Source: JAICTV01 sp035634055
Lineage (GTDB): Bacteria; Planctomycetota; Phycisphaerae; Tepidisphaerales; Tepidisphaeraceae
Assembly (NCBI GenBank): GCA_035634055.1
Contig: DASQDR010000129.1
Location: 1 to 64,000, forward strand
DNA: 64,000 nucleotides
Direction: 5' to 3'
Below, one piece after another: positions 36,140 to 43,942 of the stretch (position 1 is the first letter of the stretch; each line of letters begins with the position of its first letter). A program made the position numbers and the translations under genes. The notes under the pieces are model-generated. The model saw only the letters and a list, made by a program, of their open reading frames with translations. It ran no database searches and was not told the DNA's origin.

Positions 36140-39007
36140 ATGACCCGCAGCGAGCGAAGACTGGCGATCCGCACGGCCGCGCTCGGGTTGGTGCTCACGC
36201 TGCTCGTCCTCGCCGCTGACCTTGCCGGCGCGTTCGCCACGCTCGACCGCTGGCTGTACGACGAGCGCGCCAGGCACTGTCAGTTCTTCGCCCGCCCGCC
36301 CACCACCCAGCTCGTCTACTGCGACATCGACGACCAGTCGCTGCTGTCGGTCGGCAACCTCCCGTGGCCGCGGTCGAAGTTCGCGGAGATGGTTGACGAG
36401 ATCCGCCTCGCGGGTGCGAGCGCGCTGGCGTTCGACGTCCTGTTCGCCGAGCCGCAGGAGCCGACGCCGCGCGTCGACGCGACGACGCGCCCCGCGGTTG
36501 TCACCGGCCTCATCGATCACGATCAGCAGTTGGCCGAGGCGATCCGGCGGTTCGGCAACGTCGTGCTGCCCGCCACCTTCGCCATCGGCCGCGGGGAATC
36601 ATCGCCGCTGTTCGACGACGTGCGGGCCGCGCTGCTCGCGGATCTGGAACTGACCGTGGCGGAGGTGGCGGCTCGCATCCGCGCCTCTTCCGCGTCGCCG
36701 CACACCGAGCAGGGCGTGGCGCAGGTCTATCTAGGCGCGCTACGGGCGGCGGCGTTCGAGCGGATCGACGCGGCGATGCGGGCGGCGCCGGCGGCAACGT
36801 TCGAGCAGGTGCGCCCGTCGCTGCTGCGGCGCACGAACCCCGACGTGCAGGCGTCGGCGCTGCTCAAGCTCCTGCGCGGCGAGTATCAACGGTGGCAGGC
36901 GCAGGCGGCGCTCGCTCGCCTCGCCCGGCCGCGGGACGCAGGCGACAACCTCCCGCCGATCCTGCCCACATTCGATACCCAGGCGCCGATCGCGCCGCTC
37001 GGCCGCGCGTCGTCGGGCACGGCGTTCGTCGATTACCTCCCCAGCGGCGACGGCGTCGTTCGGACGATGCCGCTCTGGCTCGAGTACCGCGGCGGGCTGT
37101 ACCCGCAGGAAGGCCTCGCCCTCGCCTGCGCCGTGCTTGGAATCAATCCCGCCGACGCGGAGCAGGTAAGCATCACGGCCGACGCCGTCACGCTTTCGCC
37201 TCCCGGGGGCAAGCGGCCGATCGTCATCCCTGTTCATACGATCCGCCCGGGCCGGCAGCGGCTGGAGGCGGGGACGTGCGTCGAGATCCCGTGGACCGGC
37301 AGCTCCGACTGGGTGGTTGCGTACCAGCGGTGGGGCATCGACCCGCACCTCTCGGCCGACATCGTCTGGCAGTCGTGCGAGACGCGCCGCGGCATCGAGA
37401 CGAACATCGCCTCGGTCGATCAGGCGCTGCTTTTCGTGCTCGGGCAGTTGCAGAAGGAGAAGGAGTACGCGCAGCTCGAGCGCCACCCACCGCCGCCGGA
37501 CGACTTCGCGCCGCGCGCAAAGCTGATCGAGTCGCTCTTCGCCGAGCTGAAGGCGACGCAGGAACTGGACTTCTACCTCAACGCAACGGCCGAGGACCGC
37601 AAGGACGAGCAGATCGCCCGCTACGCCGCCGCCGTGCGCACGCTGGACCAGGCGAGGCGGACGTCGCCGGAACTCGCCGAGCGCCTGCGCCGCCAGCGCG
37701 ACCAGTTGCGCAAGCGGCTGGCAGGCAAGGCGGTGCTCATCGGCTGGACCGCGACCGCCGCCGCCGGCAGCGACTTCGTCCCCACGCCGCTGCACCCGCG
37801 CGCTCCGGGAATGCTGTCGCACGGGACGATTTTCAACGGGATCATGACCGGCGAGATGTGGCGGCGCTCGCCGGCGTGGGTAGGACGCGCGGTCACGCTG
37901 CTGCTCGGGCTGATCACCACGGCGGCCGTGGCGTTCCTGCCGCCGTGGAAGGGCGTCTTCGCCACGCTGGCGGCGGCGGGGGCGTACCTGGCGATCGACG
38001 GCGTGCTGCTGTTCGACTACCTCGACATCATCCCCGCCGGCGCCGCCGCCGGCGTGATCGCGGCGTCGGCGGCGGTCTGGTCCGGGTGCACGCTGGTCAA
38101 GCTACTGGTCGAGGGGATCGAGCGGGCGCGGATCACCCGGCGGTTCCGCGCGTACAACGACCCCGCCCTGGTCGATTACGTGCTGGAGCACGCCGAGCAG
38201 GAGGAGCAACTGCTCGCCGGGCAGGTGCGCGAGCTGACGATCGTCTTCACCGACCTGCGGGGCTTCACCCGCCTGACCGAGGCGCTCGGGGAGCGCACGG
38301 TCGGCATCCTCAACCAGTACTTCGACCGGATGGTGCCGATCATCCGCGCCAATAACGGGCTGGTGAACAAGTTCCTCGGCGACGGGATCATGTTCTTCTT
38401 CGGCGCCCCGCGCGAGAACCCCGATCACGCGCGCGATGCGGTGGCATCGATCCTCCAGATGCAGGCGGCGCTGGCGGAGTTCAACAAGCAGCTCGCCGCC
38501 GACGGGTTGCCGCAGCTCGGCATGGGCGCGGGCATCAGCACCAGCCACGTTGTTGTCGGTGACGCCGGCTCGCACGACCGCAGCGACTACACCGTCCTCG
38601 GCGACGGCGCCAACCTCGCCAGCCGGCTGGAGTCGGCCAACAAGTACACCGGCACGTCCAACCTCATCACCGAGCGCACCGTGGAGATGCTCGGCGACGC
38701 GTACGTGGTCCGCCCCGTCGGGCGGCTGCTCGTCGTCGGCAAGGCGAAGCCGGTCATGGCGTACGAGGCGATCTGCGCCGCGGCCGAATGCTCCACTCCG
38801 CAGCGCCGGCGGGTCGAGCTGACCTCGCGGATGGTTGACGCGTACATCGCCGCCCACTTCGACGCCTGCCTGGAGTCGGCCAACGAGTTGGAAGGCGAGT
38901 TCGGCCCGCACCGGCTGGTCGATCTTTACCGGAAGTGGTGCGAGCGGCAGGAGGCGCTGGTGGGCTCAGCGGCGTTCGAAGGACAGATCGTGCTGGCGGA
39001 GAAGTGA
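36140..39007 (+). CDS. CHASE2-domain class III adenylate/guanylate cyclase
   Basis: A 955-aa membrane receptor cyclase that should make cAMP (or cGMP) from NTP in response to an extracytoplasmic signal. An N-terminal anchor (about residues 9-29) is followed by a CHASE2 sensor (about 30-570, with the signature YCDIDDQSL and a charged insert), three membrane helices (about 580-655) and the cyclase domain (about 695-875). Catalytic features are present: metal-binding Asp705 in FTDLRGFTR and Asp748 in KFLGDGIMFFFG, the purine-specifying Lys744 with Thr818, and Asn825/Arg829 in GDGANLASRLE. Lys/Thr favours ATP. AGGA precedes the ATG. It is the last gene of the array, directly after FecR, which suggests that FecR and CHASE2 form one sensory unit. 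Confidence 0.93.
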   Translation: MTRSERRLAIRTAALGLVLTLLVLAADLAGAFATLDRWLYDERARHCQFFARPPTTQLVYCDIDDQSLLSVGNLPWPRSKFAEMVDEIRLAGASALAFDVLFAEPQEPTPRVDATTRPAVVTGLIDHDQQLAEAIRRFGNVVLPATFAIGRGESSPLFDDVRAALLADLELTVAEVAARIRASSASPHTEQGVAQVYLGALRAAAFERIDAAMRAAPAATFEQVRPSLLRRTNPDVQASALLKLLRGEYQRWQAQAALARLARPRDAGDNLPPILPTFDTQAPIAPLGRASSGTAFVDYLPSGDGVVRTMPLWLEYRGGLYPQEGLALACAVLGINPADAEQVSITADAVTLSPPGGKRPIVIPVHTIRPGRQRLEAGTCVEIPWTGSSDWVVAYQRWGIDPHLSADIVWQSCETRRGIETNIASVDQALLFVLGQLQKEKEYAQLERHPPPPDDFAPRAKLIESLFAELKATQELDFYLNATAEDRKDEQIARYAAAVRTLDQARRTSPELAERLRRQRDQLRKRLAGKAVLIGWTATAAAGSDFVPTPLHPRAPGMLSHGTIFNGIMTGEMWRRSPAWVGRAVTLLLGLITTAAVAFLPPWKGVFATLAAAGAYLAIDGVLLFDYLDIIPAGAAAGVIAASAAVWSGCTLVKLLVEGIERARITRRFRAYNDPALVDYVLEHAEQEEQLLAGQVRELTIVFTDLRGFTRLTEALGERTVGILNQYFDRMVPIIRANNGLVNKFLGDGIMFFFGAPRENPDHARDAVASILQMQAALAEFNKQLAADGLPQLGMGAGISTSHVVVGDAGSHDRSDYTVLGDGANLASRLESANKYTGTSNLITERTVEMLGDAYVVRPVGRLLVVGKAKPVMAYEAICAAAECSTPQRRRVELTSRMVDAYIAAHFDACLESANELEGEFGPHRLVDLYRKWCERQEALVGSAAFEGQIVLAEK

Positions 39008-39049
39008 CTAATGACGCCGGTTCACGACCGCGTGTGGCGTCGACACGAT

Positions 39050-39142
39050 GAAGGATCTTATCCGAAGGGTTCCCGCAAGGGAGCTTGCGTTCGCGACTGA
39101 ATTCCCTTCCCGAGATCCCTCGCGAGTACGCTTCGGGATGAC
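39050..39142. repeat. Dispersed imperfect palindromic repeat, copy A
   Basis: A short non-coding element beginning GAAGGATCT and ending GAGATCCCTCGCGAGTACG...CTTCGGGATGAC. Its right arm matches the right arm of copy B at 63354-63439 closely. Both lie just downstream of a stop codon. The left arm is less regular than in copy B. It resembles intergenic repetitive extragenic palindromes; function unknown. Confidence 0.65.
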
Positions 39143-39217
39143 ACAACTCCTGCTGCCGGCGTTACTACCACGCGGCGCAACGCTCAATCGTGCGGTGCCG
39201 CGGGTGGAGGGGCGGCG

Positions 39218-40033
39218 TCAGAGGCCGAGCTCTCGTCGCAGGTTTCCGCCCAGCACCAGGGCGCGGTCGCGCTCGTCCGGGATGATTTCCTCCAGCGTGC
39301 GAAGGGCGATCATCGTTTGCCGCTCGAGGTTGTACGGGAAGTCCAGGCCGAAGATGAGCAGGTCCGGGCCGACCTGGAGCAGCAGCTCGCGCAGGCGCTC
39401 GGGCGGCATGTACCAGAAGCGCAGCCAGTCGGGCGTGAAGACGCTGGTCAGCCCGCCGTACACGCGCGGGCGGCGGTCGGGGCGGGGCGGGAACGGGATG
39501 TTGTTGAAGATCACTGCGACCGCCTCGTTGAAGAAGGCGTACCCGCCGACGTGCTCGAGGCTCATGCGCAGCCTCGGGAATCGCCACGCGACCTCGTCAA
39601 ACTTCGTCACCCGGTAATGCTCCAGCCGGTAGTGGTGCACGCCGGAGTGAAAGGTGATGAACAGCCCCGCCTCCTCCGCGGCGGCGTAGGTCTCGAGCGC
39701 GCGCGGCTCGAGGATATCGAAGCGCTGCGTGTTGGGGTGGAGCTTGAGCCCGCGGAAGCCGAGGTCGCGCGCGCGGCGGACCTGGTCGGCCACGTCCGCG
39801 CGGCGCAGGTCGATCGTCCCGAACCCGTACAGGCGCTGCTGGCGGGGAGCCAGCTCGCGCGCCAGCCATTCGTTCGGCTCCGCCTGCTCCATCTGTATGG
39901 CAAACGGCGCGAAGCAGACGGCCTGGGCGATGCCGCAGGCGTCCAGCAAGTGCAGCAGCCGGTCGATGGTTGCGCCGGCGTTGACCGATTCGGGAAAGAC
40001 GTGGGCGTGGTTCGCGAGGATCGAGATGCTCAT
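39218..40033 (-). CDS. Amidohydrolase-family metal-dependent hydrolase
   Basis: A 271-aa TIM-barrel hydrolase of the amidohydrolase-2 group, whose members hydrolyse or decarboxylate small cyclic or carboxylic substrates using one or two metals. The metal motif NHAHVF (His9, His11) is near the N-terminus, with later candidates GLKLHPN, FHSGVHHY, LEHVGG and the terminal Asp in FGLDFPYN. The ATG at 40033 was chosen so the HxH motif sits about 10 residues in; longer frames upstream add an unlikely Pro/Arg-rich segment. It is the downstream neighbour of the deacetylase gene, about 50 bases away on the same strand, so a two-gene unit is possible. The substrate cannot be told. Confidence 0.85.
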   Translation of the reverse strand: MSISILANHAHVFPESVNAGATIDRLLHLLDACGIAQAVCFAPFAIQMEQAEPNEWLARELAPRQQRLYGFGTIDLRRADVADQVRRARDLGFRGLKLHPNTQRFDILEPRALETYAAAEEAGLFITFHSGVHHYRLEHYRVTKFDEVAWRFPRLRMSLEHVGGYAFFNEAVAVIFNNIPFPPRPDRRPRVYGGLTSVFTPDWLRFWYMPPERLRELLLQVGPDLLIFGLDFPYNLERQTMIALRTLEEIIPDERDRALVLGGNLRRELGL

Positions 40034-40082
40034 GCGATGACGCCAGGACGGTATCACAAGACCCCGCCGCTCGCACGGGCCG

Positions 40083-41075
40083 TCAGGGTCTACCGCGGGC
40101 GGTTGCATCGGCGGCAGCGGTGAGCGGGGGCTTCACCGGCGCCACGGCCTCATCACACCGGCGCTCCGCCGCGAAGCGCGCGGCCGCCGCGCGGACGGTC
40201 TGGCAGTGTAGCTCGGTCGTCATCCCCTCGACCTTGTTGTAACCGCCGCCGTACAGCACGGCGGTCGGGATCCGCCAGTCGCGGCAGAGGGCGATCGTCC
40301 ACTCGTCGCGGCGGCGCATGTCGTCGCTCGACAACATCATCTGCCCGAAGCGGTCATCGGCGTGCGGGTCCGCGCCGGCGATGTAGAAGACCACGTCCGG
40401 CTCGAACCGCTCCAGCGCGGGCGGCAGCGTTGCCATCAGGCGCTCGAAGTACTCCGCCGACGGAGCGTAGCGCGGCAGTTCCACGTCCATCGAGCCCGGC
40501 ACCTTCGCGCTCGGGTAGTTACGCCCCACGTGCACCGAGTAGGTGAACACGTTCGGGTCGGCGGCGAACATGAAGTGGGTGCCGTTGCCCTGGTGGGCAT
40601 CGAGGTCAATGACCATCGCGTGCAGGTACGGCTCGTCGTGCTGGAGCGCGCGAATGGCGACGGCGACATCATTGAACACGCAGAACCCCTCGCCGCGGTC
40701 CGGGAAAGCATGGTGCGTGCCGCCGGCGAGGTTGCAGGCGATCCCGTCGCGCATCGCCGCTCGCGCCGCGGCGATCGTGCCGGCGACGGCGCAATGGCTC
40801 CGCCGCGCCAGTTGCGCCGACCAGGGGAGCCCGAGCCGCTGGCGGGTGACGGCGTCGAAGGGGCCGCGGCGGATCGACTCGACGTACGCCCGCGCGTGCA
40901 CCCGGAGCAGGTCGTCGTCGGCGACGAAGCCGGGATCGCTCACGCAGCTCGGATGCAGCGTCCCCTCGGCCAGGAGCTTCGCCGCCGAGTCGGGGAACTT
41001 CCGCATCGGGAAGACGTGCCCGTCCGGCAGCGGGACGAAATAGTGCGGGCTGGTGAACGCGCGCATCCCGCGCAT
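40083..41075 (-). CDS. Histone deacetylase-superfamily protein (AcuC/HDAC-like)
   Basis: A 330-aa arginase/deacetylase-fold enzyme expected to remove acetyl groups from acetyl-lysine or acetylated small amines in the cytosol. The active-site signature is intact: GGTHHAF (His121-His122), DLDAHQGNG (zinc ligands Asp159 and His161) and GADPHADDRFG (third ligand Asp236), plus a C-terminal LYGGGYNK carrying the usual catalytic Tyr-type loop. The start is ambiguous: ATGs at 41093, 41075 and 41066 are in frame and none has a strong ribosome-binding site. It lies between an amidohydrolase and an acetyltransferase gene on the same strand. Confidence 0.92.
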   Translation of the reverse strand: MRGMRAFTSPHYFVPLPDGHVFPMRKFPDSAAKLLAEGTLHPSCVSDPGFVADDDLLRVHARAYVESIRRGPFDAVTRQRLGLPWSAQLARRSHCAVAGTIAAARAAMRDGIACNLAGGTHHAFPDRGEGFCVFNDVAVAIRALQHDEPYLHAMVIDLDAHQGNGTHFMFAADPNVFTYSVHVGRNYPSAKVPGSMDVELPRYAPSAEYFERLMATLPPALERFEPDVVFYIAGADPHADDRFGQMMLSSDDMRRRDEWTIALCRDWRIPTAVLYGGGYNKVEGMTTELHCQTVRAAAARFAAERRCDEAVAPVKPPLTAAADATARGRP

Positions 41076-41189
41076 GGCATCGGGCCGGTGCATGCGTGGC
41101 AATGGTAGGAGCGCCGCAGGTCGGCAAGCGAAGGGGACGCGGGGCCCGCATCGTCGAACCTGCGCGTGCCCACGCACCTGCTGCCCACT

Positions 41190-42269
41190 TCACGCGCTGC
41201 CGAGCGTGGCCGGGTCGTGCGGGGCGCGCGTCCGAAGGTCGCGCATCAGGGCGAGCCGGCTGCACACGCGCGACATGCCGTGGCGGCGGTAGAGCTTGAG
41301 CGCGGGGAGGTTGTTCGCATCGACCGCCAGCGACAGGCGACGGGCGCCAACGGACGCGGCCCGCATGAGCGCCTGCTCGATCAGGCGGTCGCCGAGACCG
41401 TGAGAACGGGCGGCCGGAACGAGACCGACGTAGACCAGTTCCACGCCATCGGTGCGCGGCGAGCGGTTGAGCAGCGCGACGCCGACCGGCCGGCCGCGGT
41501 CCAGCAGCAGCGACCACAGGTGCGGGTCGAAGTCGCCGGACGCCTTGTGGCCGGCGATCACGTCCTCGATCTGCCGCTTGCCGTTCAGCAGCGGACAGTC
41601 CAGGCTGTTGACGTACGTGGCAGCGATGGTCTCGGCGAAGCGCGCGTGATTGGCGGGAGAATATGTCTCCCAGGTGAAGCCGGCCGGCAGCGGCGCGGCG
41701 TGGGGCTTGCGGACGTCGCGGTCGAGGTAGATCAGCTCCGCCAGCCGCTCGAACCCGCACGCTTCGAAGAGCGCCACGCCCGACCGTTCCGCCGGGTCGA
41801 GCAGCACCTGCGCCAGGTCCACGGCGCGATCGCGAAAATGGTGCAGAATGCGGTCAACCAGCGGGCAGATGGTGGTGTCTTTCAGCGTGGGTGGAACGTG
41901 CGTCGGCGCGAACAGGAGCATCGTCCGCCCGGGGCTGACCACTGGCAGGATCGCCCAGAGCAGCCGACCGCCGAGCGATGCCACCCATGTATCGTTCAGG
42001 TTGATGCCGCGGTACATCGCGAAGCGCAGGAAGTCCACGACCTGCTCCTCGCCCGCGAGCCGGCCGTTGGAGGCAAGGATGATCTGGAGCGCGCCATGGA
42101 TCTCGCTGCGCTGCGCGGGGCGCAGGATCGGCGAGTCGTCGGGACAGTTTTCGCCACCGCCGTGCCGATCGCCGCGGCGCGAGCCGTCGCCAAAGTCGCG
42201 CGGCGGATGAAGATTTGACACCGGCTCCACAGAGGAAGAAAATACAACACGGGCTCGATCGGGCAACAT
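41190..42269 (-). CDS. GNAT-family acetyltransferase, two-domain
   Basis: A 359-aa protein with two GNAT-type halves, an arrangement seen in mycothiol-synthase-like enzymes. The C-terminal half has the acetyl-CoA-binding pattern: VELVYVGLVPAARSHGLGDRLI followed by LAVDANNLPALKLYRRHGM. The N-terminal half (about residues 50-180) contains LASNGRLAGEEQVVDFLRFA and ALFEACGF. The open frame continues upstream to 43436, but that part lies antisense to the secreted protein at 42378-43382 and is an artefact of high GC. The ATG at 42269 is the first plausible start on this side of the divergent gene; the true start may be up to 45 codons later, where the domain begins. The substrate is unknown. Confidence 0.82.
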   Translation of the reverse strand: MLPDRARVVFSSSVEPVSNLHPPRDFGDGSRRGDRHGGGENCPDDSPILRPAQRSEIHGALQIILASNGRLAGEEQVVDFLRFAMYRGINLNDTWVASLGGRLLWAILPVVSPGRTMLLFAPTHVPPTLKDTTICPLVDRILHHFRDRAVDLAQVLLDPAERSGVALFEACGFERLAELIYLDRDVRKPHAAPLPAGFTWETYSPANHARFAETIAATYVNSLDCPLLNGKRQIEDVIAGHKASGDFDPHLWSLLLDRGRPVGVALLNRSPRTDGVELVYVGLVPAARSHGLGDRLIEQALMRAASVGARRLSLAVDANNLPALKLYRRHGMSRVCSRLALMRDLRTRAPHDPATLGSA

Positions 42270-42377
42270 AATTCCTTGCCCGTGCGCCATTTGCCCTCCG
42301 CCCGCGCATGGCGTCGCCCATCCCGCCCGCGGGCGGCGCGTTGGCACGGCGCGCGACCCACCACCGGAGTGACATCG

Positions 42378-43382
42378 ATGCGACGCATCTACGGCTTGCT
42401 GATCGTTCCCGCCCTGGTGCTGGCTGCCGGCCCATTGCACGTCGCGATCGCGCAGGCGCAGGCACCCGCCGCCGCGCCAACGGCGATCCCGCCCGCGCCC
42501 GCGGCGCCGGCGATCCCCGCAGCGCCTGCGCCCGCGGCACCCGCTGCGGATCCGGCCATTCCCCCGGCGCCGCCCGCGCCTGCGGCTGCTGATCCTTCGA
42601 TCCCGGCAGCACCGGCCGCGCCCGGTGCCGAGCAGACCATTCCCGCGCCCGCCGCGCCGGGGGCCGCGCCCGCTCAACCGACGCTGCCAAGTCAGGCTGC
42701 CCCCGCGGCCGCAATGCCAGCCCAACCGGCCGTTCCCGGCGGCGCCGCGCCCGCGCCGCTCCCCACTGCAACGCCCGCTCCCGGTGCCGCATCTGCCCAA
42801 CCCGCCGCCGCCGCGGCAGGCCCGGCGTCTCCGGCATCGTTTCCGAAGCCAAGCCCGTATCCAAAGAGCTGGGAGCTGAAGTTCAGCTACGGCAAGCCGA
42901 AGCGTGTTGTCGTGCAGGTCCCGGGCAAGTCGGTTCCGCAAGCGTTTTGGTACCTCACCTACAACGTCACCAACGACACCGATCGCGAGCAGCTCTTCCT
43001 CCCCATGTTGGAATTGGCGACGGAGGACGGAAAGCTGACCCGAAGCGACGTCAATATCCCGCGCGTCGTCTTCGACACCATCAAGCGCCAGGAAGGCAAC
43101 CGCTTCCTCGAGCCGGCCCAGTTGATCGGCGGAGAACTCCGCATCGGCGAAGATCAGGCCAAGGACGGCGTCGCGATTTGGCCGGAAGTGACGACCGAGA
43201 TGGGCAACTTCTCGATTTTCGTTCAGGGCCTTAGCGGCGAGACGGCTACCGTCCCCGGGCCGAACAACAAGCCGACGATCCTCCGCAAGACCCTCCAACT
43301 CAACTACCTCATTCGCGGCGACGCGGTCTATCCCGGCGAGGACGAGGTGAACGAGAACCCGAAGGAATGGGTGATGCGGTAA
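42378..43382 (+). CDS. Secreted Pro/Ala-rich protein with conserved C-terminal domain
   Basis: A 334-aa exported protein. The signal peptide is about residues 1-26 (MRRIYGLL..., ending AIAQA). Residues about 27-162 are a low-complexity Pro/Ala linker of repeats such as IPAAPAAP, probably extended and possibly periplasm-spanning. The C-terminal 170 residues form a folded domain without a family I can name; it contains WYLTYNVTNDTDREQLFLP and ends NPKEWVMR. GGAGTGA precedes the ATG. It is divergent from the acetyltransferase gene and followed by a terminator at 43482-43510. A tethered envelope protein is the most that can be inferred. Confidence 0.85.
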   Translation: MRRIYGLLIVPALVLAAGPLHVAIAQAQAPAAAPTAIPPAPAAPAIPAAPAPAAPAADPAIPPAPPAPAAADPSIPAAPAAPGAEQTIPAPAAPGAAPAQPTLPSQAAPAAAMPAQPAVPGGAAPAPLPTATPAPGAASAQPAAAAAGPASPASFPKPSPYPKSWELKFSYGKPKRVVVQVPGKSVPQAFWYLTYNVTNDTDREQLFLPMLELATEDGKLTRSDVNIPRVVFDTIKRQEGNRFLEPAQLIGGELRIGEDQAKDGVAIWPEVTTEMGNFSIFVQGLSGETATVPGPNNKPTILRKTLQLNYLIRGDAVYPGEDEVNENPKEWVMR

Positions 43383-43481
43383 TCTTCGGGTGACTGCGCG
43401 AGTGAACAGGGAGGTGACTGAGCTTTTTGTCCGCATCAGCGGTTGCCTTGCATCGGCGGGGCGATTCGGCTAATCTTCCCC

Positions 43482-43510
43482 GCCCCGCCGATCCCGGCGG
43501 GGCTTTTGTT
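43482..43510 (+). terminator. Rho-independent terminator after the Pro/Ala-rich protein gene
   Basis: An 8-bp GC stem (43482-43489 with 43496-43503, GCCCCGCC/GGCGGGGC) with a 6-base loop is followed by TTTTGTT. It lies 100 bases after the stop and separates this gene from rpmA, so rpmA probably has its own promoter within the next 70 bases. Confidence 0.75.
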
Positions 43511-43583
43511 CGTAAGTTATTTGCGGGCCGCCTCATCCGGTGCGGGCCCGCAACTGCCGCCAGGGCAACAACGAGGTCAGGTC

Positions 43584-43838
43584 ATGGCACATAAAAAGGG
43601 TCAGGGTTCCACCAAGAACGGTCGCGACAGCAACCCGCAGTACCGCGGCGTGAAGGTCTACGGCGGGGCGAAGGTCACCGCCGGCTCCATCATCATCCGC
43701 CAGCGCGGGACGCAGTTTCACCCGGGCTTCAACGTCGGGCTCGGCAGCGACTACACGATCTTCGCGCTCAAGGACGGAACCGTCGAGTTCCAGGGCCGCA
43801 AGGTCCACGTCCGCGAGGCGACCGAAGCAACCGCCTGA
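43584..43838 (+). CDS. rpmA: Ribosomal protein bL27
   Basis: An 84-aa component of the large ribosomal subunit whose N-terminus reaches toward the peptidyl-transferase centre. The family signature is clear: [20 protein letters not shown], followed by [18 protein letters not shown] and HPGFNVGLG. No N-terminal prepeptide is present. ACGAGGTCAGG precedes the ATG. In most bacteria rpmA follows rplU (bL21) in an operon, but here the upstream gene is an unrelated secreted protein ending in its own terminator, and a second terminator follows, so rpmA appears to be transcribed alone. Confidence 0.97.
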   Translation: MAHKKGQGSTKNGRDSNPQYRGVKVYGGAKVTAGSIIIRQRGTQFHPGFNVGLGSDYTIFALKDGTVEFQGRKVHVREATEATA

Positions 43839-43874
43839 GCGGCCGCCCATCGCCCTGGGCCGATTGAACTTTCC

Positions 43875-43905
43875 AAAGGACGACCCGCACAACGGGTCGT
43901 CCTTT
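43875..43905. terminator. Bidirectional terminator between rpmA and aspS
   Basis: A perfect 13-bp stem, AAAGGACGACCCG at 43875-43887 and its complement at 43893-43905, with a 5-base loop, sits between the convergent rpmA and aspS genes. The A-run and T-run at its base give a short U-tract in both directions. Confidence 0.85.
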
Positions 43906-43942
43906 GCGTTGCGCGGCCGCCGGTCGTTCCACGTGGTTCGCG

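Noticed and set aside
36892..38355. 487-codon plus-strand frame inside the cyclase gene
   Set aside because: Arg-rich alternative frame of a gene with complete CHASE2 and cyclase motifs.
42270..43436. N-terminal 389 codons of a 748-codon minus-strand frame that ends in the acetyltransferase
   Set aside because: This part is Gly/Arg-rich and exactly antisense to the secreted protein with signal peptide and ribosome-binding site at 42378-43382; high GC removes stop codons on the opposite strand.
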